Shown here: in pieces, positions 35,487-46,877 of the stretch
Layout of the letters: every line of letters begins with the position of its first letter
Numbering within the stretch: position 1 is the stretch's first letter
Notes under the pieces: generated by a model
Databases searched by the model: none
What the model was told of the DNA's origin: nothing
Seen by the model: only the letters and a program-made list of their open reading frames with translations
Assembly (NCBI GenBank): GCA_014529385.2
Contig: CM043968.1
Coordinates: forward strand, 2,262,501 to 2,326,500
DNA: 64,000 bases
Direction of reading: 5' to 3'
Source of the DNA: Adiantum capillus-veneris
Lineage: Eukaryota > Streptophyta > Polypodiopsida > Polypodiales > Pteridaceae
Made by a program: the position numbers and the translations under genes

Positions 35487-36850
35487 AAATTAAAGGGGGC
35501 AATGAGTTAAATTACTTAGATAACTATACAGTAATTATTAGAGCCAAAAATTAATGTTAGAAAGCCAAGATAATTAAGCCATGCACAGAAAGGTAGTTTA
35601 TCTAGTTAAATAGGGCAAAAATGTCTATTTTTTAGTACAAATTCAAGCGAGAAATTAGCTAAATTACTTAGATAATTATACAGTAATTATCAAAGCTAGA
35701 AATCAATATTAAGAAGCTAGGATAATTAGGCCATGTATATAAAATTATTTTATCTAATTAATTAAGCCTAAATTATCTATTTTTGAACATAAATCGAAGA
35801 GGAAAATTAGCTAAATCACTTAGATAATTATATAGTAATTATCAAAGGTAGTAATCATTGTTAAAAACTCGTGATAAATAGGTCATACACAGATAATTAG
35901 TGTAGCTAATTATCTTAGCTAATATTATCTGATTTTGACTATAAATTGAAACGAGAAAATAGCTATTTAATTTATATAATCACATAGTAATTACCAAAGA
36001 TGCAAACAACATTAAAAAGTTAAGTTAATTATCTTAAGTAGAGATAATCAATTTAGCTAATTACCTTAGCTAATGGTGACTGATTTTGACTAAAAATTAA
36101 AGAGAAAAAAATGAGTAAATCATGTTAGATGATTACATGCTATTTATCAGAGTTAAATTACAAGAGAAAAAAGCCATGATAATTATCTTAACGTTAGAAA
36201 ATTTGTATAGATATTTATATAAGTCAAATTATACTAATTCTAGCTCAAAATTAAAGGAAAAAATTTGTAAATCATGTTAAATATTTACATGCTATTTATT
36301 AGAGTTAGATAACATGATTAAAAATTTGTGATAATTAGTTTAAGATTAGAAATTTAATATAGATATTTATCTAAGTCAAATTATACTGATTCTAGCTTTA
36401 AAATTTTTTAAAAATTTAGTAAATCATGTTAGATATTTACATGCTATGTATTAGAGTTAGATTACATGATAAAAAAATTGTGATAATTATCTTAAGATTA
36501 GAAAGTTAATATAGATATACATCTAAGTCAAATTATACTGATTCTAGCTGAAAATTAAAGGGGGAAACTAGTAAATCATGTTAAATATTTATATGCTATT
36601 TATTAGAGTAATATTTTATGATAATAAAATTTGTGATAATTATCTTAAGGTTACAAAATAAAATAACTATTTATCTAAGTCAAGTTGGATTAATTCAAGT
36701 TAAAAATTAAAGATGGAAATTAGATAATTATGTTAGAAAATCAAAAGATAATTACGAAAGATCACAAGTATTATTTTCTACTTGTGATAATTATACCATA
36801 GTTAATTAGTCAGTTTAAAATTTTATAATTGACTCAAAGTCCTATTTTAG
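35487..36850 (+). repeat. Nine-unit tandem array in 3' LTR, ~152-bp period
   Basis: Unit starts at 35487, 35639, 35791, 35943, 36094, 36248, 36402, 36552 and 36704. Collinear with the array in the 5' LTR, so the array predates the last retrotransposition. Confidence 0.85.
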
Positions 36851-37260
36851 CAAAAGATTAATTAAAGTAAAAAAACTTTGCAATCAAAAGTTTCTAGGAA
36901 AATTACAATAAGTGTAAATTAGTGATATAAAGTTGAGGAAATGCAATCTTCAAGAGAAAGTAAATAGAATAAATATTAAGCTCAAAATAAGCAGATTCCA
37001 AGCTCAAAATTCGATGGGAAAATTAGGAAAAACATATAGAAATTATAAGAAAATGAGGAGAGCTTAGAAAACCCTTAGGAAAGCTTTGAAAAAACTTATC
37101 ATATCTATATAGGCAAATAAGAAATTATTAGGTCAAGAATTTACCAATTAAGACTACAAATTTAACCTTGATTGGGTTACGATTGAATACAAAGGTTAAG
37201 TTTAGCTTTTAGATAATTTACCTAATGATTAGACGTCCTTTTTTATAAGGATAATTAGTT

Positions 37261-37446
37261 ATGGCACCTAAAAGAACCCAAGCCAATTCTACATCTGATA
37301 ATGAGGGTAGAGCTCCAAAAAGAACTAGAACGTCGCACGACGACAAAGCTGGGCCTAGTATTAGGCCTACTGATGAGAGTGTACAAGCCCCGGTGCTACA
37401 ACAAATGCCAGATCAATCCCATGTGGGTTTCCCATTATTCAATTAG
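37261..37446 (+). CDS. LTR-embedded 61-residue basic frame (possible gag N-terminus)
   Basis: ATG-initiated, 61 codons, starting MAPKRTQANSTSDNEG and repeating APKRT, then SHDDKAGPSIRPTDES. The basic, low-complexity start is like that of chromoviral gag proteins. The same frame is open in the 5' LTR (18034-18195) with only substitutions, though there its start is ACG. In this copy the candidate donor reads CAT|GTGGGT. It may be a coding exon of gag carried in U5, or a tiny independent ORF. The shared openness in both LTRs argues against chance, but the two copies descend from one recent template. Confidence 0.4.
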   Translation: MAPKRTQANSTSDNEGRAPKRTRTSHDDKAGPSIRPTDESVQAPVLQQMPDQSHVGFPLFN

Positions 37447-38476
37447 GTCTTTAAATATTTTAAGTTCTTTTATAAGTTAACATTGTATACGTAAGGAGTG
37501 AGTAAGAATCAAAAAAGGAATAATTGGCCAAAAACGAAAGGTAACTTCCAAGAAACCAACGTGCATTGTTTGTAATTAGGAAAGAAATGTTTGGATTAGC
37601 CTAGATTGAACTAGGAAAGATATGTTTGATTATCCTTAAAACAGCTTGTCTCAAGACACCTCCGACTCCTCGGTATAAATTGATGATAATGATGGCTTTC
37701 AGCCACGGATAAGTCGGTTACCCCCATGAATGATGAGTTTCTACTCCGTGTAATGTCTTGATGCTTCTACATAAGTTAGGATACCATTTGTATCCTAGGG
37801 GAGCCGCCTGGTTGTATGGGCACCCCGAACCTTGGGTAGGGGTTTATCCACCCCGGATTGTGAACAAAGAATGGGTGCCGTTTTCAATCCTTAGGTGGTC
37901 TTGAAACAAGAAGAGTATTGGTCATGGTTATTAAGATCAATGTTTTTGATTGACAGTACCTTGTCTTAAGTTTAAAGATGTTTGTTTGGTAAAAGCATGC
38001 TTTCCAATGTTGTCTTTAATACTTGATTGAAGGAATTACTATGACGGGAAGTTAAAAGAAACCATTATTTTAAATGTTAAAACAATGTGATAGTAATTAG
38101 AAAACAAAAGAATCATGTGTGAGTGTGGGGTGGTAAGTGGGGATTGACTAAGGTTGTCAATCTTCACTTGGAAGAGGAGTCCACCAGCAGTTGTGCCCTC
38201 ACATATGTTAGGAGGGAAAAAGCGTTGGTTGAGGATACCTTAGCTCAATTTGTGAAAATTATAGGGCCGAAATAGTTTTGGACTCTTAATATGTTGTTCC
38301 ATTTCCACTGTGAGGCACAACCAGGTCTTATTCTAGGGCTATAGATCCAAGCCATTGTCAATGGTAAAGGTCTATTCCCTTGATTTTTCTCGTTTAGAGA
38401 TCTGATTTTTATTAGGCCTAGAGACCTATCAAGGATTCCATCCCGGTCTTGGTATAGGCGGGTTGGGGATCTCACA

Positions 38477-38653
38477 TTTAGTGTCACCTGGTTTTCTTTG
38501 TGATGAGGTAGTTTCTGGTTTTTTAACATTGCTCTCAAAAGATCTATCGTGGAGTTCATCTCTTGGAATAGTTTCTGGTCCTTGGCCCAATATCCAATCC
38601 CTTATGGAGTACCCTTGGTATTTGGTTTGATCCACCTCTTCAGGACTCATCAT
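38477..38653 (-). CDS. Partial downstream ORF overlapping by ATGA, unrecognised
   Basis: Starts MMSPEEVDQTKYQGYSIRDW at 38653, overlapping the end of the upstream ORF in the ATGA manner, and is cut by the gypsy LTR at 38476. About 58 codons belong to the original gene; the rest of the open frame is antisense LTR. Hydrophilic, charged. No family recognised. Confidence 0.4.
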
Positions 38654-39311
38654 AGCAAAATATTGTTATAACAATCCCTAAATGTGGTTTGGTAGATTTG
38701 CCGATCCCTTGTCTTTGATTTTGAAGATATAGATGATCTTCATGGGTTAGTAACTGTCCTGATTTGGCATGAGAAGTCCATAGAAGATCTTTGACATTTC
38801 TATCCTCCCAACAATAGACTCCGATCCTAGGATTATCCATGCTAAGCCATTTCAGAGGCTTCAAATCAACTTGATCGTATCCTTCAAATTCTAAAATTGG
38901 TTGTCCTTCTTTTGCTGCCATATCTACAATTATGGTATTTACTTCTAACCCCCATTTGTCTATCACATCAGGGTTTTCAACTTGTAAATACTGAGTTTCG
39001 TTTTTATCCATGTACATTTTTCCCTGTTTGTTTGTCCTGATTTGCTCTTCAAACTCTATGTCATGGTCATCAATGTGAATGGCATACTCTTCATTAGGAT
39101 CCAGGTAAACCTGAGCTCCATGGTGATTAGTCTTATAAAAAGAGAGTATGTGCTTATATCGCACTGTCATTCCGGTTTCTGAATGAGTCAAATAGGAAGA
39201 CATTTCAGATGTTGATTCTGGAAAAGTGTGTGAGTCTTCTTCAAAGATAGTGTCCAAGTGATCGCCTTGATTCACCTCTCTTGGTGGATACCCTACTAGC
39301 GGTCTATCCAA
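38640..39311 (-). CDS. Unrecognised 223-residue ORF
   Basis: Uninterrupted 223-codon minus-strand frame starting MDRPLVGYPPREVNQGDHLD. Acidic, Tyr/His-rich N-terminal half; middle wording EFEGYDQVDLKPLKWLSMDN and IGVYCWEDRNVKDLLW suggest a folded domain. No transmembrane segment. The stop overlaps the next ORF's start. Tightly overlapping ORFs of this kind are known in plant pararetroviruses and some retroelements, but I cannot match the sequence to a caulimovirid movement, coat or polymerase protein. It remains a real-looking protein of unknown origin, possibly of a minus-strand element whose LTR end lies near 41473. Confidence 0.5.
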   Translation of the reverse strand: MDRPLVGYPPREVNQGDHLDTIFEEDSHTFPESTSEMSSYLTHSETGMTVRYKHILSFYKTNHHGAQVYLDPNEEYAIHIDDHDIEFEEQIRTNKQGKMYMDKNETQYLQVENPDVIDKWGLEVNTIIVDMAAKEGQPILEFEGYDQVDLKPLKWLSMDNPRIGVYCWEDRNVKDLLWTSHAKSGQLLTHEDHLYLQNQRQGIGKSTKPHLGIVITIFCYDES

Positions 39312-39380
39312 ATATGCCTTGATTTGCTAGTATACGACCAGATCTAAGGTTCATATAGACTTGTGAAGCCCTAGATAGAA

Positions 39381-39623
39381 TACTTACTGTCGGATTGACT
39401 TGTTATCAATTTCTTCCACTTGACTTGATTGCAACTTCTATCAAGCTTTAAATTCCTTGTCTGCAACCTGATTTCTGTATCATTTTTAATCAAGCTAGCT
39501 ATTACTTACCATCGGATTGACTTGTTATCAATTTCTTCCACTTGACTTGATTGCAACTTCTGTCAAGCTTTAAATTCCTTGTCTGCAACCTGATTTCTGT
39601 ATCATTTTTAATCAAGCTAGCTA
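39381..39623 (+). repeat. Tandem duplication, 122-bp period, nearly identical
   Basis: 39381-39502 and 39503-39623 match almost base for base (CGGATTGACTTGTTATCAAT ... ATCAAGCTAGCTATT). The high identity implies a recent event. Confidence 0.92.
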
Positions 39624-39639
39624 TTCTTTCACAAAGACT

Positions 39640-40900
39640 GTGCAATTATTGCTAATTATTGTGACTGGTCTATGTGTATCACTTCAATTTGAGCTAAGTG
39701 AGTCAGCAATTGAGACTTTCAGATTCTACTTTTGCAAAAAGCCAAAGACTAATCTGCAACCTGGAAACTGAGTGAACATGTACCAATTTGGATCTGCTTG
39801 AACCCAAAATTGCTCGATGGCCGTTTATTATGTTGGTCTAACACTGTACAAGCTTAAAAGTCAAAAAGTTTGTCTCTGTGTATCAGTAGTAAATAATCGT
39901 GATTATTTACTTTTCTCAGTTTTTTACACTTTTTGGCTTGATTTGCCAAATATGCAAATTGTTAAGGTCTCTGGACAAGTTTCACTAAGATTGAACAAAA
40001 TTTGTTCAAGTTATCAATTGTTTCGTGTCCGCAAACTCAATTTTCAAGAATTTGGCTTAAGTCTCACTTTTGTGATCCAAATTTCACCAAATTTGATTTG
40101 TGTGGTTTACTTGATATGCTTGACCTTGTGGTATACTCAAATGTGCAAAAATGTCTAGTTTTATAGCAGATGTAAATAATCACGATTATATACTCGTGTT
40201 ATTTTTATGCAATTTTTTACCACAATCTTTACATAGATTTGTTAATCAGCTTAACTTAAGCTCCCTAGCCAAGTTTCATCAAGTTTGGATAATTCCTGTT
40301 CAAATGGTCAACAATTTTGTGTCTGCAGACTGACTTTGCAAATTTGGCCACAATTTTCACTCCAATGATCCAAATCTTGCCAAATTTGATTTTTGGGCTT
40401 ACTATAACATGCTAAAACTAGTGGTATGTTGGTTTGGTCAAAAAAGTTTTAAAATGGGACAAAAGTAAATAATCGTGATTATTTACTTCTGGAAAATTTC
40501 TGCATCTTTTTGGTCAACTAAGCATATACACTTGTTTAACACCTCAATATAAGCCTATGAGTCAAGTTTTACTGAGTTTGAACAAAAATTTTCCAATTTA
40601 CACTCAAGTTCTCGATAATCAGTACAGATTTCAGTTTTTACCAAGTTTTTGGTCAGTTTGGTGATCCAAATTCTATGGGCCTTTACAAAAGATGTTTGTA
40701 CCCATGCATAGAGTCTCTGGTATCAACCTTGGTCACTTTTGAGCTAAAAGTAAATAATCGTGATTATTTACTTTAGGCCTAAAATGAGCACTTTTTTGAA
40801 CTTTTTCACTGGACAGTCTTTTTATGAAGTATTTTAAGCCTCTGAGTTAAGTCAAAATTTAATTTAGCGTAAAATGTAAAGAAAAAGTAAATAATCTAAG
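39640..40900 (+). repeat. ~285-bp diverged tandem array with a palindrome in each period
   Basis: The palindrome GTAAATAATC-GT-GATTATTTAC occurs at 39889-39910, 40172-40193 (two changes), 40465-40486 and 40750-40771, with a half copy at 40887-40896. Spacings are 283, 293 and 285 bp. Between them, related stretches recur (CAAGTTTCA[CT][CT]AA, GATCCAAAT, CCAAATTTGATTT). The palindrome is far better conserved than its surroundings. Confidence 0.85.
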
Positions 40901-42574
40901 TTTTTGCAAACTCTTGAAATTTTTACCTCAATGCGTCCTTAAGCTTACCCACTGGTTTTTCATACAACTTTAGCATATTCCCTAGCCGGATTCAGTGGTT
41001 GACAGCCTTTTGGTGTTATTTCTAGCTGTAGACGTGAAATTATGTAGCTTCGCATAAACAACTCACAATTGATTCTTTTGGAGAGAGCAATGTTCTAAAA
41101 TCCCAACTCGGATTCTACTTACCCTACTCCTAGATTCTATTGCAATGGGGTTGTGGAAAGTGTCCACAAACACTCATTTTCTTGTTTTTAATGGTCTTTT
41201 GAGCCTGATCTTAAGACTTGTCTCGTCCATCAATCATTCTCAAAATCCTAATCTAATCTTACAATCCTACAATCCTAAAAGGTACTTAGCAAGTACAACC
41301 TACTTACAAGCTACCTCTACACAACAAAAGACAACAATCTTAAGCTGTGCGGTTTTAAAAAGAAAGTTTTGACTCTAGGAGATCCTAGAGGAAGTTAAAG
41401 GATAACTTCACAAGACTCTCATGTTTTTTCCTAGTTTAAGTCTCTTCAATCCTCGATATTAGTGGCACCAAATGTGGCACGGGTGTCTAACCTCAATTCT
41501 ATCTTATTACAGACATAGCGAGAACCATGAATATAATTGTCAATCCATGGGACGAAGATGACTTGACTAGTGTATAGAGGCTACAAGAGGTTGTCAATCT
41601 CTTGGAAAACAACAAAAAACTCACATCTAACTCAAGCTACATTCAAATGACAAAAATCACTAAAAGCTAGTCGCTAATTGACAAACAAACCACATCCGTT
41701 ACAGCATCAAACGACATCCAAACGTCACAAAACTTCTAGGACATGTTTATAAAACCTAAGCATACATGCTTATGGTCTCAAATCTCACTTTAGGTCAAGT
41801 GAAAAAATTACAATTATTAACAACAGTAAGTTTTTTACCTAGTCATTTTCGACCCAAAATGCATCTAAATGCTTAGCAATGATGTCCCAATACCCCGCTT
41901 ATACTTACTTTATGATTTTAACGCTTAAATTTCTACTTATGATGAAATGAGGCCGTGGATTGGCGATGGCAAAAGCTAAGGAATACCATGAAATGCTTAT
42001 GTCAATGCATAGAGCTCTTACCTGCGGTTGCAACGCAACAGACTGCACTGCAATGTGACAATCAAGAAGGGAGTAGGAAGCGCCAGAAGGAAAGAAGTGA
42101 GTGTCATTAGCTCACGCTGTCTTTCTACTATCCAAAACTTACAAAATACTTACAAAATTTGGCTTTTATACCTTAGCCAAGGTTTTTGTGGTCAAAACTA
42201 ATAATCTGGGAGCTCTAACTAAAGATAGGTTGATACAATCTGGAAGCTTGTAGCCCAGGCTCATCAATTACAATGTTTTTTTAGAAAGTAGGAGTTTCAA
42301 CATTGCCGATTCATCAAAATAATAAGTGTTTTTACAATAAAAGCTCCGAAAAATGATAGTCGAGTTATCTGAGTTGGCTTGCAGCTAACAACATGGTAGC
42401 TAAAGCTCTTAGTTGCTCCCAAAAAGTAGAAGTGGGTTTTTGGACTCTCATAAGGGTGGATATGAGCATGAGAATGCATAGTCCAAAGTGTGGATCCATG
42501 TGAAAATGAGGGGATCCTTTTCACTCCAATGCTGGTATTGTATCGTTAACCTACACACTCAGTTCTCCTCTATT
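40901..42574. other. Non-coding; possible minus-strand LTR edge at 41473
   Basis: No supported gene. TGTGGCACGGGTGTC at 41473, preceded by GGCACCAAA, would read on the minus strand as an LTR ending CACA followed by TTTGGTGCC, reminiscent of a primer site. A second copy was not found, so this is weak. Confidence 0.3.
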
Positions 42575-43934
42575 GAGTGATGAACTGTAGAGATTGAGGA
42601 AATTTTCCATTGACAATGGGTACCTACTCCACAAGGGGAGCGTTAGTGTACGAACGAACGCAGACATTCAACGCCAGATTCTTTATGAATTTCAGGATAG
42701 TCCAAGTGGAGGGCACCCAGGCATTAAGAAGACTTATCCTCTCGTAAGACGACAATTTTACTCGCCAGGTTTATATGGCTATATATGTTCAAGATTATAT
42801 CTTGCATTACCACAAAATTCAAGTTAATATAGTAGAGCGCCTGAAAGTAGGAGGGCTCTTATATCCTTTGGAGGTTCCCAATGGAAAATGGAAAAGTATC
42901 TCTATGGATTTCATTGTGGATTTACCACCCACTACTCGAGGTCATGACTTGACCTGGGTGGTCGTAGACCAGTTGATCAAACTTTGCAAGTATATTCCAA
43001 CCAAGTCAACAATTAAGACTCCTGGTAGCTAAGTTATTTGTGGAAAAATATGTACAGGTTGTATGGATTGCCAAGTAACATTGTGAGTGATCGTGATCCA
43101 AGTTTAATAGTCCTTTTTGGAGGGCTGTGTTTAAACGATTGGGTACAAAACTCAACATAAGTACAGCAGATCGTCTTAAAATGGATGGTTAGATTAAAGA
43201 GTCAACCAAGTACTAGAGGATATGCTACAAGCATACATTAGCAAGAAGCAATCGGACTAGGAAGATTATCTACCCATTCTTGAGTTTGCTTACAATAGTG
43301 CTAAGCATGTAATGACCGAATTTAGTCCTTTCATGCTACTGTATTGTTTGCAGTATAGGTCACCACTTAGGGTCGGATTGGCAACTAAAAAGCTCCAACA
43401 GGTCAAAGATTTTATACACGATCATATGAATATGATGAAACTGGCTTGAAAAAATATTTGACAAGCCCAAAATTGATATAAAAGTACGCTGATGAGAAGC
43501 ATCGACAAGTTACCTTCACAGAAGGGGAAGAGGTATTTTTGCACGTGCCAGAGCATTCAAAAAGTCTGAAGACTACAACACCTAAATTATCTCGGAGATA
43601 CTCAAGTGAGTTGGTGATTGAGCCTATAAACTCTTGTTACATGAACACTCTTATATTTATCTGGTATTTTATGTAGGTCGTTTATGTAAACGCTTGCATG
43701 GGGGTGACAATGCCATTGAGCAGCATATTCTAGTTGATTTCATTGAACCTCCTACCCAAGCAAATCTTAGTCTATCATGATTTACGTATGCATCAACATG
43801 TACATCGACAAGCTTTGGCCAAGTGGGAAGATCGACCTGAAGAAGGTGCCACTTGGGAAAACATTAGTATTTTTAAGAAGAAGTTTCCCACTTTTGTTTT
43901 CAAGGACAAAAACACGTCTCCAAGGGGGAAGTAA
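42575..43934 (+). pseudogene. Chromovirus (gypsy) integrase and chromodomain fragment
   Basis: Begins with the integrase zinc region (FSIDNGYLLHKG, ILYEFQDSPSGGHPGIKKTY). It continues into the catalytic core (SISMDFIVDLPPTTRGHDL; SNIVSDRDPS; EYAYNSAKHVMTEFSPF) with several frame changes and stops, and ends in a chromodomain-like LAKWEDRPEEGATWENISIF followed by KDKNTSPRGK. The first core Asp (MDF) and second (SDRD) are readable. The 5' part (gag, protease, RT) is missing. It might be the partner piece of the 11.1-12.6 kb fragment, in the same orientation, but nothing proves it. Confidence 0.8.
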
Positions 43935-44450
43935 TATCATGCCAAGGGCAAACCTAGAGGGGGGCACAGACCCGGGCCAAGGGCTGATTGCTAAATGGGA
44001 AAGGAATCCTACAAGGCCAAGGGCCTATAAATAGGGAGGTATGGAGGAGGATTCTAGTTAGCAATTCCTAAGGGAATTTCACTATGGAGACTTCTTTGGC
44101 AGATATTTGGGCTATTGTGCTTGGGTACAGGTACTCCAAAGGTTGGTCTATGTGCTTATAATATATACAAAGACTTATGGATGTAGGGTGCTAAGGGGCT
44201 ATGCTATAAAGAGCTATTCAGGTGGACTATATTTGGATTTACAGGTGCCAGTAGAGCATGGGATATACATACTTTATAGGTGGATGGCTATGGTCAATGC
44301 CTCGATGGTGGAAGTCATGCTTTATGTCGGACAAACTGCTTTATTTTTTCTCCAAGTGGAGTTTTTGTCACACAAGGGGACGCTCAAGGCTTTCCATTAG
44401 ACCCTAGAGGGTTATGCAAATGATGATCCTTAACTCTTATCTCTATATTA
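43935..44450 (+). repeat. Probable 3' LTR of the chromovirus fragment
   Basis: Follows the purine tract CAAGGGGGAAG (43921-43931) directly after pol. Contains a TATA box TATAAATA (44026-44033, in GGCCTATAAATAGGG) about 95 bp in. No second copy is in the window, so the right end is uncertain. Confidence 0.5.
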
Positions 44451-45080
44451 TTTATACAGCAAATATATATCATCTTTATCTTCTGTTGCTTCATCATACC
44501 ATTTTTTATATCGTTTCCTCTTATGCCATCTTATTATACCTAAACAATTCTTATGGTTAGGCATAGATTCTCGACTAGGGGGTGCAAAATGATGGTGCAA
44601 TCAAAGTTGGTTGGCTCATGGGCATGCACAAAGTAGGTATGTGGAAGTTAGCAGGGCTATGGAAGAGTACTGGTGCAGATACTAGGTGGAAGGTACAATC
44701 AATGCTATCTAGGTGTGTATGCCAAATGTGGAAGACCAAGGACAATTTTCAATCTCTGATGAATGAAGAAGTTTAAAAGTGCTTGAAGGGCATAACTTAT
44801 CAATGATTTTGCAACTATGTTACTCTCTAAAGACTAATCTTTTACTGGGTGTGTTCATGAAGAGCCATTGGAGACAAGCTATGCTAAAGAGAAGCGGCTT
44901 GCAACCAAAAATTGACCATTGCATGTGGTGGCAATATCATGGTTTGTATATCAAAATGGTGATCTAGATCATCCCTTTCAAGTCTTTTTTTGTCCTTGAA
45001 GGCACATATCAATTGGGGGCTACATAGGCGGAGCAAAGGGGGAGCTCCTTGGGCATACAAAGCCGATAGCAACAAGGAGG

Positions 45081-45082
<2 letters not shown>

Positions 45083-45151
<69 letters not shown>
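45083..45151 (+). repeat. (GA)n microsatellite
   Basis: About 34 uninterrupted GA units. Confidence 0.97.
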
Positions 45152-45153
<2 letters not shown>

Positions 45154-45673
45154 CGCCACCTTGGGGAATTGCAAGATAAGGGAAGGACTGATAGTAAACA
45201 AGGGAGCCACCAACAGAGAACAGGGTTGCAGATAAGCAAGAGGCACCAGTAAGCAACTAGTGGTAAGAGAGGGTGGAGCACTAGGGCTACTTGTTGACGG
45301 GACGAGCTAGCATGGGAGTCCGAGGGGATGAGAAAGAAGCCTTGAGTGATGTAGGGAAATGAAGACGTTGTTGATGGTGAGCTGGTTATGAGAAGGGGTG
45401 ATGGAAGCCATCAAAAACGCCGATTGCAATGTGTGACAGCATGGGAGAATAAGTTGGCCGAAGAAGCAAGGTCCGGCTATGGGTTGCCTTTGGATGCCAT
45501 AAAAAAGCAAGCTTGCAGCCTGAGGCCAGAGAACAAGAAGTCCATGTGCAACGAGGAGAAAAGCAATGTGGGCTGCAAGAGACGAATGCTAAGGAAAAGG
45601 CAACGAGGATAGAGAAAGTAGGTTGCACAAGTGCATGGAAAAAGCACCAATACAAGGGGCGGACTGAATGCCC

Positions 45674-45676
<3 letters not shown>

Positions 45677-45728
<52 letters not shown>
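45677..45728 (+). repeat. (GA)n microsatellite
   Basis: About 26 uninterrupted GA units. Confidence 0.97.
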
Positions 45729-45730
<2 letters not shown>

Positions 45731-46865
45731 TTGAAGATAGCTAGACAGGATCTTGTCTATTGCACATTCAAATTGTGGAAGGGTTGCGACAGGTGTGAGT
45801 TTTGGGAATTGAAGGGATCATCAAATACTGCAGTAAAGGAGGGTGTTTTCTATACAATTCCATTATTGTACACTCTTGAGAGTAGTCGAGTCGGATTTAT
45901 AATCTCCCTACTCCCACTATTTGTGCAAATGCTACCATTTTTCCTTTTTCTCTCACCTCTATGTGAGTGTCAATCGCATGTGTTCCCTATCTGTGTGTGT
46001 GTGGTGTATGCCATGAAGGTGTAAGTTTGTAGGCAAATTTGTGTATGCTAGTGATTTTGAAGTGTGTGCAAAGGGTACAAGTCTTGTGAAGTGTTGAGTA
46101 TCTGTACAGTGTTGGTGTGGGTGTTGGGTGTACAAAGTAAATGCAAGCTTGGGATAAAGTGGGTGCATGATAGAGGTTTTGCAAGAGTGTCTGGCTGCCT
46201 ACATGTGAGTATATGATGTTTTCAAGGATATTAAAAGGGTGAATCCATGATGATATGCTTTACAATAGAGCATGTGTAGTTTGGGCTGTACATGTATGGG
46301 AATCATTGGGTTGCAGATCGGGTGCCTATGTGTGTGATTATTATGGGATAGGGGTTGTTCTGGAGACCATGGCCTATAGAGAGGCATATGTGTTGTGTAT
46401 TGAGTGTGTTCCTATTTTCCCTTAACCAATGTGCAAGTGCACCTCCTAGAGCAGAGTGCCACACTGGCACGAAAAGAGAGGAGAGATGAGAGGAGAAGAA
46501 GAACACAATCACTAGGTGCAATCTCCCCTCATGCAAGAGTGAGCATTTTCCTCTTGCATGTATTTATTTATAAAATTCTTGCATGCTCAAAATGAATATA
46601 AGCTATCTACCTGGACATAGAATGGCCATAGCTAATGTTATTTTATACATGTGGTAGTGATGTGTGTGAGCACACCTAGGACCTCCGGGGCTTTTTTTCC
46701 CTCACTAGGAGGTTTATTCCCTGTGCATTAAATATACGCCCATCACTCTCGGGCTATCTTTTCTTTCCATTTTACACTAAGTAATAGACTCTTTGTTGTG
46801 AGCCTTTAGCTTCCTTTATCTTCTCCAAGCTATGTGTGTTTTCTTGCAATCCTAATTCCAACAAA

Positions 46866-46877
46866 TGGTATCACAAC
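46866..46877 (+). promoter_or_regulatory. Candidate primer binding site (diverged tRNA-Met type)
   Basis: TGGTATCACAAC after CCAACAA. Differs from the canonical site at two positions. Lies 360 bp before gag. Confidence 0.5.

Larger units (their letters stand above)
16289..38476 (+). mobile_element. Gypsy retrotransposon with giant LTRs, interrupted by nested elements
   Basis: Two direct repeats of 3-4 kb end identically in GGGGATCTCACA (19290 and 38476). The first is followed by a primer site and gag on the plus strand. The second is preceded by a chromodomain-type pol tail and a G-rich tract. Between them, 21435-33850 is a younger minus-strand insertion. The element's protease-RT-integrase core is missing from both sides of that insertion, so it was deleted or was never present. 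The 5' LTR lacks about its first 1.1 kb, so the outer target duplication cannot be tested. Confidence 0.75.
34349..38476 (+). repeat. 3' LTR of the giant-LTR gypsy element (~4.1 kb)
   Basis: Starts TGTAAGGTTTTAG just after a purine tract and ends ATCTCACA. The first 1.1 kb (absent from the truncated 5' copy) holds the promoter; then come the tandem array, the small frame and about 1 kb of unique sequence shared with 17.7-19.3 kb. If the TATA box at 34845 is used, U3 is only about 0.5 kb and R/U5 about 3.6 kb, an unusual proportion. Confidence 0.8.
44451..46650. other. Intergenic with two (GA)n runs, no supported gene
   Basis: Frames of 60-120 codons lie on both strands, several only because they cross the GA repeats. 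No domain is recognisable. TG/CA-rich sequence lies at 45980-46160. Confidence 0.5.

Noticed and set aside
38245-38559. Minus-strand ORF of 104 codons
   Set aside because: Antisense of the gypsy LTR end; the same antisense wording occurs at 18977-19439 in the other LTR.
39640-40900. CRISPR-like array
   Set aside because: Period of about 285 bp, eukaryotic context and diverged spacers that are themselves homologous; it is a tandem repeat, not CRISPR.
44884-45281. Ser-Leu repeat ORFs on the minus strand
   Set aside because: Antisense of the (GA)n run at 45083-45151.
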